Shown here piece after piece: positions 29,181-39,280 of a DNA stretch of 64,000 nt. Source of the DNA: Paulinella micropora (taxonomy: Eukaryota > Cercozoa > Imbricatea > Euglyphida > Paulinellidae). The position numbers and the translations under genes are program-made. The stretch covers positions 94,501 to 158,500 of the forward strand of contig WBZZ01004022.1 of NCBI GenBank assembly GCA_019918135.1, written 5' to 3'. Numbering within the stretch: position 1 is the first letter of the stretch; each line of letters begins with the position of its first letter. The notes beneath the pieces are model-generated. The model ran no database searches. It was not told the DNA's origin and saw only the letters and a program-made list of their open reading frames with translations.

Positions 29181-30084
29181 CCCGCCTAGGCCCGCGTCGA
29201 TAGAGGGGTCAGCTGCTTATCCTCTCCTCTAAAGCATAGAGAGCTAGCAAATCAAATCAGAGAGAAAACACAAGAGAAAAAAAAAGAGGTGAATAGGGTA
29301 AAGAAAGTAGTAAAAAAAAGAAAGAGGGGTCTCGTTCTGACGAGACCCAGACAAAACCTCGCGTCTACGCTTTTCTTTCAGCGTTACACACACAAATCCC
29401 TGTACATTTTCTTTTTCTCAAGGCAAACACGAACCCAACCCCCCCCCCCTACGCTAGTCTGCTCCATCTGCTCTCTTTTCTTTTGGAATTAAAATAATTG
29501 ATATTAAGGGTGGAGGGACAAGATCGGACCACTTGCTCGAGCAGAAAATCCTGTCTCCGTCGTCCAGGGCCGGATACTTTGTTTCTCTAAGCCCATCCTC
29601 TTCTGTTCCCCGAGCCAAGAGAATAACCAATTAGGTTTTTAAAAAGACAAGAGGAAGATTATAACGAAGATGAAGAGTGACAGAAAAAAAGAAGGGGAGG
29701 GGGGAAAGGATCTGTTTTTAGCAAACAAACGTCCAAAGCCCGGCTCTTACGCGATGCTGATTTACATTTGCGCCCCTCCCTCCCTTCCTTCCCCTGGTCT
29801 TTTGAACAGAAGACAAGACCATTTCAATTTTTTCATCTCCTTTCCTTTTTATTTTCCAGAGTAAAACTGTTTATTATCTGGGTCATGAAAAGCAAAATCT
29901 TGACACGCGCTGGAGCGATGCCCGTCCCCGCCCGAGCTAGGGCTCAGGGCGCTCAGACGGGGCGCTATGAATTTTTTTTTGTACATTCTTAGCGCCTCCC
30001 ACCCTTTCCTCTCCCACTCTCTGCCTTCAGACGGGGAGGGCAAAGGACAGCTTGTGCTTGCTCCTACCCTGCCCCTTCCCTCTC

Positions 30085-31140
30085 CCTCTCCTAGTTCTCA
30101 GCGCCAAGTGTAAGACCGTCAAGCTCTATCAGGGTAAATTCTTTTTCGCACTTTCTTGGCGCGCCCTCTTGCCCCTCCCTTTCCCTCTACTGCTCCTGGT
30201 TTTCAGTGTCAAGTGTAAGAATTTTTCGAGTTTTAATCTAAAAAACTTTTTTGCAGTTATTGGCGCACTACTCCCTATGCTTCTTTCCTCTCCCTTTCCT
30301 ATTTCTCAATGTCTCTCCCTTTCCTATTTCTCAGTGTCAATTGTAAGATTTTGTCGAGCTGTAATAAGAAAGATCGCGCTTCCTTGCCCCCCTTCCTCCC
30401 TCCCCCGCTCCCCGTTTTTAGATGATGGGGAAGGGGGGGGGGGGGACAAAGACAATTCGTACTCTTACCCATCCCCCCCTGCCAAGTGTAAGACAGTCGA
30501 GCTTTAATTAAGAAAAACATTCGCACTTTTTTGGCGCCCCCTTTCCTCTCCCGCTCCCTCGTTCTCAGATGGGAGGCAAAGATAGATCGTGCTTGCTCCT
30601 CCCCTTCTCCTTCCCTCTCCTTCTCATAGTTCTCAGTGTCAAGTACAAGACTTTGTCGAGACTTAATAAAAAAATTACTTTTCGCACTTTCCTGGCGCCT
30701 CCCTGTCTCTTCACTCTCCCTCTTCTAGTTGTCAGTGTCAAGTGTAAGACTTTGTCGAGCTTTAATTCAGCGTATTTTACACTTTCTTGGCGCGCGCCCT
30801 TCTCTTTCCCGCTCCCTGCTCTCAGACGGTGGAGGGTGGGGGGGGGGGGGGGCAAAGGCAGATCGTGCTTGCCCTCCCCCCGCCCCTTCCCTCCCCCCTC
30901 TCTTAGTTCTCAGTGCCAAGATTAAAATTTTGTCAGGGATTCTTTTTTATTAATTTTTTCTTGTACATTCTTAGCGCGCCCCCTACCCCCCCCCCTTCCC
31001 TCTTCCGATTCTCAGACGGGGGACTAAGACAATCCATGCTTCTTCCTCCCCTGCTTCTTCCCTCTCTCTCTCTTAGTTTTCAATGTCAAGTGCAAGGCTT
31101 TGTCGAGCTTCAATAACAAAAATTAATACATTCTTGGCGC
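30085..31140. repeat. Field of ~65-bp palindromic elements, ~8 copies
   Basis: Copies begin near 30097, 30197, 30328, 30477, 30627, 30725, 30903 and 31073. A typical copy is GCGCCAAGTGTAAGAC, a TCGAGCTTTAATTAAG core, then TTCGCACTTTCTTGGCGC, so the ends GCGCCAAG and CTTGGCGC are inverted repeats. Copies are spaced 100-180 bases apart by pyrimidine-rich DNA. Single copies or halves occur after several genes (near 115, 940, 1360, 2930, 6035, 9650, 14290, 36230, 37040). Confidence 0.8.
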
Positions 31141-31166
31141 CCCGCCTCCCCCCGTCCCGAGGGAAG

Positions 31167-31605
31167 GGGCGCACTTGCACCAAGCCCCTGCTCCGACAGC
31201 CCCGACCCCGGCTCAGGCAGGGGTTTTTTGGGTACCAGAAAAAACCCACCACCCCCCCCACGGTTTATGTCTCAGCGCCTCTAGAAAAACCGCGACATGG
31301 CGCTGGAGCGCTGCCCGGCCCGCCCGAGCTAGGGCTCCGTGCGCTCAGACGGGGGCGCTCTTGCACCAAGCCCCTGCTCCGACAGCCCCGACCCCGGCTC
31401 AGGCAGGGGTTTTTGGGGTACCAGAAAAAACCCACCACCCCCCCCCCCCGCGGTTTATGTCTCAGCGCCTCTAGAAAAACCGCGACATGGCGCTGGAGCG
31501 CTGCCCGGCCCCGCCCGAGCTAGGGCTCCGTGCGCTCAGACGGGGGCACTCTTGCACCAAGCCCCTGCTCCGACAGCCCCGACCCCCGGGCTCAGGCAGG
31601 GGGGT
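31167..31605. repeat. Inverted, diverged copy of the 188-bp array
   Basis: About 2.4 units of the reverse complement of the 28053-28969 repeat, with starts near 31175, 31361 and 31552. The array ends in GGGGTTAAGGG. Together the two arrays make a large inverted repeat around ~2.2 kb. Confidence 0.85.
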
Positions 31606-32161
31606 TAAGGGTTATTTCCTTACTCCCCGGAGGGGGGAGAATGAAAATTTACATAATTTGGCACGAAACGGACAGGCCGTTCCGGCCCTACAAAAGGTAA
31701 TGTAAATAAACATTTTTTGGGGAGAAAAATAGAGCCAGAAATGTTTTTGGCAAAGCTCGAGAGAACTTCTTTTTTTTTGTCTAAGAAAGAAGAGGGCGAG
31801 GAAGGATGGAAAGAGGGGGGGGGGGAAGGGGGGGGGGAGGAGAAGGGGGAATGAGGAGAGGATGAAAAATGGGGATAGGGAGGGGGAAGAAGGGGGGAAC
31901 GGGGAGAGGAAAGAAGAACAAGGGAGGAGGGAACAATTTCTTCTCCCTCCGAAGTTCTCTCTACCCAAAATATCATTATATTCTTTTTAATATCAAAAAA
32001 ACATAGTTATTCGTAGGTTTTGCTAAACCTAAGGAAGTGGACAGAATCTTTTCCCTTAGATATTCATCGCAATTTCACGTGAAATTTTCCCGTGAGGACT
32101 AAACTAATCTTCTTCTTTTTTTTGTGTGTGCAGAGTTTTCAAAAGAGGCGCCCTGCCGAAC

Positions 32162-35005
32162 ATGCCTAGGAGAAAGCCGGTCGCAGACGGTGGTGATGAC
32201 AAGGAGGAGACTCCGCTTTTCACGTTAGGCCAAACCATGGACAAGAGAGTGCTAAAGAAAATATCGATGCTCAGAGCAGTTGGCGAGTGGGAGCAGCCTG
32301 TCAACGAGCTGTTAGATTCATGCGCCTTCAATCGAAACCCTGTCGACTACATGCCTGGCGATCGTGACAAGCAAGGAAGGGCCTTCGGGCAGGGCTCGAT
32401 TGGAAATGTTCCTAAATGGATAATGCGTCTTGTCTCTGGGGCGTTCTATGAGTCGATCGACATAAGCAACGCGGCGGCGACGATCTTGGTGCAGCTGACA
32501 GACAGAGCCAAGGCGGCAGTCCCCGCGCTGTTCCGCAAGTTTGTGAACGGTGAGCGAGAAGCGATGCAAAAGCTGCTGTTGGAACAGGTCGAAAGACCTG
32601 ATACACCGGCCAACAGAAAATGGGCTAAGAAACAGTTTAACTCTGTAATCAACCAGAAATCTGTGCTGCGCGACTACGCAATCGATTGCCCGCTTATGCG
32701 TGATTGGTCACAAGCGTGCAAAAGCTTAGGAGAGCAGCTCAAGCGCGCGAATGTGCACGCAGAAGTGTGGGAATTGGTTAAGTCGCTCGACGACAAGCCC
32801 AACAAGCTGGCCACCTTTGTTTCATACGTGTACCAACGAGAAGAACTCAAAATCATGATGGCTGTTATGAAATACCTCCAATCCCAGAATTTCTATGTAG
32901 GAGTCTACACGTACGATGAGTTGCTTGTTGAGACAGAATTTCCTCAGGGTGGGGACAAAGTCTTTACAAGTGCAAGGCTGGCAAGTATTCGAGCTCACGT
33001 GAAGAAGGTGCTCGGGCTCGACGTAGAGTTTCACAGCGACAGCTACTTGCCTACCGTCGAGGACCAGAAGAAGCTTTATGGCCCAGTTAATTTGAACAAG
33101 CTGCCCAATGAAGCAGAGTGCTGCCGCGAGCTGTTGGTGCGCTACGGCTACAAGAATAAGCTGCTGCGGTATGAAGGCTTTATTCTGAAGCCACACGCAT
33201 ATATCCCCGGAGCGTATGAGTATTCTGACGACTACGGGAGTTTTGCGACCGAGGTTCTAAAGTCTTCGATCTATTACACTGAAAATGTCAGGTCGGGCAA
33301 TGACGCTTTGGACAAGTATCTGTCGCGGGTGACGCACCCTTTCTTTCCGCTAATGACTCCGTCGTCCATTCGTAGCGACTGGGTTAGCTTCCGCAATTGC
33401 TCGTTCAACATCAAGACCTTGGAGTACCGTACCTGGGCTGACTTCGAGGAGAAAGGCGAGTCCGCGCCGTTCACTGACCACTTTTATGATTTCGAAATAG
33501 ATTTCGCAAAATTGGCGGAAGCCCCAAACCAAGGCGACGAATTCCTTACGCCCCTTTGGTCCAACATGCTGAAGCTTCAGCTAAGCGAAGAAATGGGCCA
33601 CATGTTCGAAGTGCTCGTTGGGAGGCTGATGTACAGCCTCGGAGAATTTGATAATTGGCAGGTTATGCCATTCTTGCTGGGAGACGGCGGCGCGGGGAAG
33701 GGCACAGTGTTGGAGCTTATTGCGCTGATGAAGCCTAGGGGCAAGACTGGGGTAATGTCTAAGAATATGGAACAGCACTTTGGCCTGGAAGGCCTTTATC
33801 GGAAGGAACTTGTTATGTGTATGGACCTGCCACAAAACTTTGCGAGTGTTCTAGATCAGGCGACCATGCAGAGCTGCATCACGGGAGAGAACGTGGCCGT
33901 CCCTCGTAAAAACAAGACAGCTGTGACACACCTTCGATGGACGTCGCCCGCGATCATGGCCGGCAACTGGGTCATGAACTACAACGATGAACAAGGGCAG
34001 TGGAAGCGACGACTTGCGCTGTTTCTGTGGCCTCTGATTCCTGGGAGAGTCCAGTCTGATCTGAAGGAACGTATTGCCAAAAACGAGCTGGCCTATATTC
34101 TGCTCCGTTGCATCGCTCGCTATCGCATAGCTGTACAAGAGAAACCGGGCGCTGACTTCTGGCGGGATATAGCACCCGAAGAGCTTCGGCAAAACCAGAA
34201 ATACGTTGAATCCCGCATGAACGTGTTGGCGCGGTTCCTGCACGAGGGGTCGAAGGAGCACGGAGTGATTTCGGATCAAGGACGGCTTACGCCGTGGGCA
34301 GACTTTATTTCTGCGTACGAGGGGTACTTAAAGGAGATGAAACAATCTAGTGCAAAAGCAGACAATATCCCCGACAGCGCACTGCGCCAAAACGGGTTCA
34401 AGGTGTTTCCGCCGCGCACGGGCCTAGGTGCCGGTAGGGGCGTGTACAAGAAGGATGGGCGCGTTAACTATTGCAGCTTTTGCCCGCACAGCAAATCCCA
34501 GGTAGGGCATGAGTGCGACCCCGCGGGAATCTGTCGAGACGGTTTGTGCTGGCAAGTGAATTGCGGTGACAAAGGTCACAAGGATGCTGGGCGGGGCAAG
34601 TCGTACGGAATCGTAAACATGCGGATCGTACCCAAAGCCGAGTTCGACCAATGGCTGCTTGGCACTACGGAGGCCGGCTCGGAGCCAGAGCCAGACGAGG
34701 GCCCCAGCGAGAGCCCTAGCGTCAGGGGGTGGCAGGAAAGGGTTTGGGCCTTGGCGGCGCAAGAGAACACAGAGAAAATCAGGCGCGCGACCAAAAAAAT
34801 GCTACAAGCAAATAGCAGGGCGGAGCGCAAGGCAGAGCGCAGGCGAGTCTGTCGGATTGCCGGCATCAGGAATTGGGGTGCCCTAAAAAAGAAGTACAGA
34901 AAGGCAAAAAAAAGAGAAAGGGAGGAGCGACGGGCGCAGGGTTCTTGCAAGAGACCTCGGCTGGAAACCACTCGTACGAAGGAATACACTTCAGATACAA
35001 ATTGA
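32162..35005 (+). CDS. D5-like primase-helicase, intact copy 2, 947 aa
   Basis: First ATG at 32162; the open frame extends 12 codons further upstream. The C-terminal half is an SF3 helicase: Walker A GDGGAGKGT (about 507-515), Walker B LVMCMDLP (about 550), sensor-1 AGNWVMNYND (about 599) and a following KRRLALFLW arginine-containing strand. A Cys-rich block (CSFCPHS...CDPAGICRDGLCWQVNC, about 769-803) may bind zinc. The last ~80 residues are basic. The helical N-terminal 450 residues correspond to the region before the helicase in giant-virus D5-like proteins; no AEP primase motif is evident to me. The expected role is unwinding at the replication fork. It is the functional member of a tandem pair with 24684-27352. 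Confidence 0.9.
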   Translation: MPRRKPVADGGDDKEETPLFTLGQTMDKRVLKKISMLRAVGEWEQPVNELLDSCAFNRNPVDYMPGDRDKQGRAFGQGSIGNVPKWIMRLVSGAFYESIDISNAAATILVQLTDRAKAAVPALFRKFVNGEREAMQKLLLEQVERPDTPANRKWAKKQFNSVINQKSVLRDYAIDCPLMRDWSQACKSLGEQLKRANVHAEVWELVKSLDDKPNKLATFVSYVYQREELKIMMAVMKYLQSQNFYVGVYTYDELLVETEFPQGGDKVFTSARLASIRAHVKKVLGLDVEFHSDSYLPTVEDQKKLYGPVNLNKLPNEAECCRELLVRYGYKNKLLRYEGFILKPHAYIPGAYEYSDDYGSFATEVLKSSIYYTENVRSGNDALDKYLSRVTHPFFPLMTPSSIRSDWVSFRNCSFNIKTLEYRTWADFEEKGESAPFTDHFYDFEIDFAKLAEAPNQGDEFLTPLWSNMLKLQLSEEMGHMFEVLVGRLMYSLGEFDNWQVMPFLLGDGGAGKGTVLELIALMKPRGKTGVMSKNMEQHFGLEGLYRKELVMCMDLPQNFASVLDQATMQSCITGENVAVPRKNKTAVTHLRWTSPAIMAGNWVMNYNDEQGQWKRRLALFLWPLIPGRVQSDLKERIAKNELAYILLRCIARYRIAVQEKPGADFWRDIAPEELRQNQKYVESRMNVLARFLHEGSKEHGVISDQGRLTPWADFISAYEGYLKEMKQSSAKADNIPDSALRQNGFKVFPPRTGLGAGRGVYKKDGRVNYCSFCPHSKSQVGHECDPAGICRDGLCWQVNCGDKGHKDAGRGKSYGIVNMRIVPKAEFDQWLLGTTEAGSEPEPDEGPSESPSVRGWQERVWALAAQENTEKIRRATKKMLQANSRAERKAERRRVCRIAGIRNWGALKKKYRKAKKREREERRAQGSCKRPRLETTRTKEYTSDTN

Positions 35006-35625
35006 ATAAGAACCAGCCGCCAAAATGATAACTAAGGTAATTTTTATTTGCTCATATTCACTTGTATCTGAAGCTTAGCATCGCTTCTGTGTCGATCTTC
35101 TGACACCCCCCTTCCATGCCTTATCTTCATATGGGTGCGTGTGTAGGCACGCGTAAGAAAGATCTCGCTGGACTGCAAAGCAGATGAAGAGTCTTTGGCT
35201 AGTACGCAAACCGCAAAGCTAAAAAGACAAAAAAAAAGGGGGAGAGAGAGAAGGGGGAGGGGGCGGGGTGAGTTTATTAATAAGAAACATTAAAAGCTTT
35301 CACTTAGTAAACTCTCCATTTAATACAGTGAGACGAAATTTTTGGAGCCTTCAATGTCTTTTTCCCTCTGGCGAGGAAGAAGAAGGACCTTTTTATGTCT
35401 GGGCTTCTAATAGTATGATTAAAACAGAAATTAAAGTTCTTTAATTTCTTTGTTGGCGCACTCCTCTCCACACTCCCCCCCCCCTCTCTATCTCCCGCAG
35501 TTCTTTCCCTCCCTTTCCCTTCTCCCCCTCCCCTCATCTCCTGTCCTCCCTTTCTTTCTTTCTCACCCTACCATCCGTTTCCCGCGCGCGCACGTCGTGC
35601 AGCTGATCGGCCTGCTAAAGAGATT
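35006..35625. other. Intergenic tract, D5 3' flank and pyrimidine runs
   Basis: The first ~165 bases are the flank shared with the decayed D5 copy. The remainder has a purine block and pyrimidine runs and no gene. Confidence 0.5.
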
Positions 35626-36026
35626 ATGCCGGCAGCACCAAAGAGAGGCCGAAGCAGTAGAACCCCTGCTCGAAGGGTGGACTCCCTTGCAAGTGGAAGA
35701 GCACAAATCGCGCGAAGACGATTCCGGCCTAGCCTCGCCTTGTCCGTCGGGACCGGGCAGGTGGTTTGTGTCTGCAGAAACTGCAGACCAAAGGCGAGGC
35801 GGCGCCGTTGGTCGCAGACTTGATCAACAGCTTACAACTACAAGACCAACTCCAAAAACAGGGGCTGGCGCCCGAAGTCTACGGCTGCCTCAATATCAAG
35901 GAGGAATCCTCGGCGCTCTCGAACGGGAACGGGCGAGCCATGGACAGTGCCCCGAACCATTGCATCGCGTTTGTCGACAGGCTGTTGAAAGCACCGGCGG
36001 CTATGAAAACCATGCTTGCTAACTAG
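35626..36026 (+). CDS. Small basic protein with a frame break, ~133 aa
   Basis: ATG 35626 starts a very basic segment (PKRGRSSRTPARR) that runs in frame to about 35755. A second frame then continues as a helical segment (KGEAAPLVADLINSLQLQDQLQKQ) to a stop at 36026. One extra G in the GGG at about 35750-35752 would join them; a GT-AG interval of 17 bases there would also do so but is too short to be likely. The basic start suggests a nucleic-acid or chromatin-binding protein. The C-terminus (AFVDRLLKAPAAMKTMLAN) has no match I recognise. Confidence 0.45.
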
Positions 36027-36540
36027 GCGCCAGCGGGCACGATCTTTTGTGACAGAAGCAAGTCGCTCAAGCCCGAGTGCTGCGGAGTACCACTAGGCCG
36101 TCCACCGCGCTAATTTGCTGAGTCGCGGAGGGCGGAGGGGGGGTTGTGCGCTTAGGACTAGGTGTATTGCTCCCGGTTGGGGCTGGGTGGGGAGTAGAAG
36201 CGCCTTCTCCTGGCAAATTTCCGACATGGTCTTACACTTAGCACTGAGTACTAGAAGGCTGCGCTCTCCCCTCCAGCCCGCGCCAGCGGGCTGGGTCTCT
36301 CTTCCCATTAGAAAAAAAGAGCCGGAGGGGGAGGGCACCCCTCCCCCTTTCTGTGGCCGAAGGAGGGGGGGGGTGCCCCCCCCCTCCCACACAAGTGCGC
36401 CTGTCTAGAGCGGCGGCTTGTCGTAACACAGAAAATGCAAGGCATGGCCCGCGCCACCTGACAAAGCAGTGTCGACCACGCCAATATGCTATTAGCCAGT
36501 TATCTCTCTTGTTTAGTGTGCTATTGTTGTGTGTCTAGAC
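36027..36540. other. Intergenic tract with palindromic insertion element
   Basis: It contains a halved 65-bp element (GGTCTTACACTTAGCACTGAG near 36229), a CCAGCCCGCGCCAGCGGGCTGG palindrome at 36271 and a GAGGGCACCCCTCCC / GGGGTGCC block to 36390. It belongs to the same family as the insertions in the helicase gene at 59948 and 60859. Confidence 0.5.
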
Positions 36541-36987
36541 ATGGCTGGCTCGGGTGTCTTCAGTACTGCAAGCCTTCTGCGCTGGGAGAAGCTGCTCGAA
36601 GAGGCAGAGGATAATTTTATTGCAGCCACGAAGTGCGACGATCGAGCCGAGGCCAAGCGGAGCGGGGACAAGCTTATTACTAGGGTGCACTCTATCTTTT
36701 GCAAGCTTCATCACTACATCCGGCGGAGCGAAAACCGCTGCGCGGCCCTCGCTGCAGCCCAGGATGCACTAGAGGAGCTGGGCGGGCTTGAGAGCTTGAT
36801 TCTGTGCGCCTTCTACGCCCATGCATACAACAACAGCAACAACAACAAAAACAGCAAGAATGCAAACGAGAGCCTGCTTGACTTTCTCTGGCCTACGATG
36901 TTTCGCGTTCTTTTGACCGAGCTTGGACTAGACTGGAAACGGTTTGCGAGGGAACTAATGCAAAGCGAGCACACGGAAGCAGAGTAG
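36541..36987 (+). CDS. Unknown helical protein, 148 aa
   Basis: ATG 36541 to TAG 36987. The product is mainly helical with conserved-looking amphipathic stretches (LLRWEKLLEEAEDNFIAATK, GLESLILCAFYAHAY) and an Asn/Lys-rich loop encoded by an AAC-type microsatellite at 36830-36855. It ends in an acidic tail. No family is recognised. A TTTTAATTAAACC motif follows at 37037. Confidence 0.65.
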   Translation: MAGSGVFSTASLLRWEKLLEEAEDNFIAATKCDDRAEAKRSGDKLITRVHSIFCKLHHYIRRSENRCAALAAAQDALEELGGLESLILCAFYAHAYNNSNNNKNSKNANESLLDFLWPTMFRVLLTELGLDWKRFARELMQSEHTEAE

Positions 36988-37202
36988 GAGAGGGAAGGGG
37001 GGCGCCACAAAAAGCGCAAGAAAAAGAAACGCTGAATTTTAATTAAACCTAAGGGTTCTAACATAGGCTTTTTAATAACAAAAAATTCATACATTTTAGG
37101 CGCCAAATAAACGAGCCGTTCCGGCCTCTTTCCGCGGGGTTTTAGCGGTCATTTTCCAGCACTTACGATCTGTTTTTGGTACGGGAGAGGCGGGCTGTAT
37201 CT
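36988..37202. other. Short intergenic tract with repeat module
   Basis: It holds a GGCGCC...TTTTAATTAAA...GGCGCC palindromic element (37008-37102) and an AAATAAACGAGCCGTTCCGG module that also occurs at 1530. Confidence 0.5.
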
Positions 37203-37574
37203 TTATCTGTGTTTTCTCTTCTTTTGCTTGCCACAGATACCACAATGTGGAAATAATGTACTCCGCAGGTATGATAGCAGAATTGACCTCGACTTGTGAT
37301 CGACGGCGGCCGTGAGATGAACCACTGACTCTTTGTATTTCTTCACGGCTTCGTCTGCTTCTTGGCTCAAAGTCTCTCCTATCTCGCGCTCTTCTGTTAC
37401 TTTCTTGTTGAGCTCTAGAATATCGTGCGAAAGCAAATCATTGACTTTAGCCTGGTTCAGACATGGGTATTGTTCTTTACACCTCTGAAACCACTGTCGA
37501 AGAAAGTCCTTTTTACCCTCGTCTGTTTGTTCTGCGATTAGCGCTTCGATAACTGAGGCTACAGCACCGTCCAT
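37203..37574 (-). CDS. Small helical protein with CxxC and basic tail, 123 aa
   Basis: ATG 37574 (MDGAVASVIEAL). The body is helical (FLRQWFQRCKEQYP, then a long Glu/Lys-rich coiled-coil-like stretch). The C-terminus has HCGICGKQKKRKHR: a CxxC pair with a neighbouring His and a strong nuclear-localisation-like basic tail. I do not recognise the family; a nuclear protein is an inference. Confidence 0.6.
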   Translation of the reverse strand: MDGAVASVIEALIAEQTDEGKKDFLRQWFQRCKEQYPCLNQAKVNDLLSHDILELNKKVTEEREIGETLSQEADEAVKKYKESVVHLTAAVDHKSRSILLSYLRSTLFPHCGICGKQKKRKHR

Positions 37575-37769
37575 TTGTTCCTGCTGTGTCGTCCAGCACA
37601 GATCCTGCTAGTAAGGTCAACGTGACTGTCTACAAAACGTTTGTTTCCTTTACATATGGATCATGGGGGGAGGGGGGGGGGAAGAGTACGAATTGTCCTA
37701 GCCCCTCTTATTCCCAGGGGGGGGGGTTGTGCCCTTTTCCGTCGTCATGTCGCCGGGCAGGGGCTGGGT

Positions 37770-39137
37770 TTAAAAGAGCTCGGGCCCCAGGTCCAAGAGC
37801 CGGTAGCGGATTACATGCGTAGGAATCGCTTGGTGGTCCTGGGTGGACACGTAGGTGTTGGGGTTTTCTGTTGCATCTACATATTAGGTCTGGTAGGTCC
37901 GGCTACGGCTGCCAGGCAGAAATACGGCGCCTTGATGTTTGCTGGGCCTAACTACGCACTGCCCCACGAGCAGGCGGCAGGCGAGCATGGTGTGGCAGCC
38001 ATTGCGATCGGGGGCGGTATAGTTTTGTGCCGTGCGCGCCCGGGGCGCGAAATAAACGCCCCAGCCCAGTTTCTGGCGGGCGCAGAATCTCGTGGCCAGC
38101 CCGTTGGTAACAATAGACTCAACGTATATGTCGCGCGTCCCGTGAAAGACTACTATTTCTCGGACCGGCTCTTGCTCTTCCATCAGCGTCCTGGTGGCGC
38201 TAAACAACGCCTCCAAGCTGGGGTGTGCCAGCCTCTGAACCGACACTACTACGGAGCCAGGGCTCATGGTGCTTTCAAACACGGCGCGGATCATCTGTTC
38301 CTTTGTCTCCTCGTCGGGGCCCGCCGAGGCAGCCTGTCGCAAATAGGGAGAGTCCTTTGCTGTGGGAGGTACATGCTCTAACACGAGACGCCTCGTCTTG
38401 AGCTTCTTCCTCGTCGCTAACCTGCACACCTCCATCTGGGGGAAGTCGATTTCATATCTCTCACGTATTGTGCCGTGCTCAAACTGCATCCGTGGACAAC
38501 GTTCTGGCTCCCTGAGGTACTGCGCAAAGGCCTTCTCGATTGATTGACTGATCTGATCGGGAAAGAAGCTCGAGCCTAGGTTTTCCAAGCGCACTGCCCA
38601 ATGAGCGGCCAGCGTCCGCCCCTCCGCCGCAGCAGCAAGCAGCCTTTCACGCCTGGCCTGCATTTGCTGGCCAAAGTAGACGGAGTTCTTGAACCAAAAA
38701 TCCACAATCTGCGCAAGGCTTTCGAGCTTGCCTTGCAGCTTATACTGCAACAACCTTCCGTCGGGAGGCTTCCACCACGACACAAACTTGTTGATAATTA
38801 AGAGCCCCGCTTGCTTGTCGTTGTCTTCCTGCGCCTCGGGGTTCGGTGTAAAGTAAAAGTTTAGCACAGGGCCCACGTTCTGCAGGCAAAGCACTATCGT
38901 CAGCTCGGGGACCCAGAGCCTGTACGAGTCGTGACCATTGGCACAGGAAAGTCTAACAGAAACAGGCCAGCCCTGCTCGTGCTCTATCCTGACTACTCTT
39001 GTACAGGCCAGAACCTTGCTGTCAATCTTATTAAGCTCTGCATCCAAGTAACATGCCCCGCCGTGGCCTGTGGGCCACGGCGGGGCTGGACTACTGCCAA
39101 TGGTTGCCTCAAAAGCTCTCTTAGTCCCCGAAAGCAT
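37770..39137 (-). CDS. PARP-type ADP-ribosyltransferase, stop codon before the last strand
   Basis: ATG 39137. The C-terminal catalytic domain has VFHGTRD (His332), LGWGVYFAPRARTAQNY (Tyr362) and CRLLVGQC, the H-Y signature and beta-strand pattern of PARP/diphtheria-toxin-like ADP-ribosyltransferases that use NAD. The residue at the third catalytic position (Glu in poly-ADP-ribosylating PARPs) is not resolved. The N-terminal ~310 residues match nothing I know; residues 200-260 include a predicted WWE-like acidic/aromatic region. A TAA at 37884-37886 ends the frame. The same frame continues for 37 codons to a second stop at 37770, and those codons carry the canonical final strand (YVDATENPNTYV...AIPTHVIRY). 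So the gene is truncated, read through or mis-sequenced. Substrates may include host chromatin or ubiquitin-system proteins (inference). Confidence 0.8.
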
Positions 39138-39280
39138 AACTATAGGTGGTAATAGTTTTAATCAGTGATGTGACAAGAGGAAGGGGAGAAGGGTGGCGGG
39201 AAGGTTGTTAAGGGGGGGGGGGAGTGTAGAGAGGGGAAGGGGGGGGGCGCCCCCCCCCCCACTCTCTTTTCCTTGCGCAG
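39138..39280. repeat. Intergenic G-run/GGCGCC/C-run palindrome
   Basis: A long purine tract leads to GGGGGGGCGCCCCCCCC at 39238-39260, a perfect palindrome centred on GGCGCC. Others of this type are at 20520, 44981, 46264, 46296, 53070 and 59310. Confidence 0.6.

Larger units (their letters stand above)
28970..32161. other. 3.2-kb non-coding repeat zone between the D5 copies
   Basis: No credible gene. It contains a perfect hairpin at 29135-29180, a second at 29325-29347, a partial 188-unit piece at 29905-29968, about eight copies of the ~65-bp palindromic element (30085-31140), the inverted 188-bp array (31167-31605), an ACGGACAGGCCGTTCCGG module at 31668 and a long purine run (31790-31930). 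Confidence 0.6.

Noticed and set aside
35755..35771. 17-bp GT-AG intron in the gene at 35626
   Set aside because: The interval restores frame but is shorter than accepted introns, and one missing G explains the break as well.
35450..36022. 190-aa + strand frame
   Set aside because: It begins in a pyrimidine run without ATG. The competing frame with ATG 35626 and a single break looks more like a protein.
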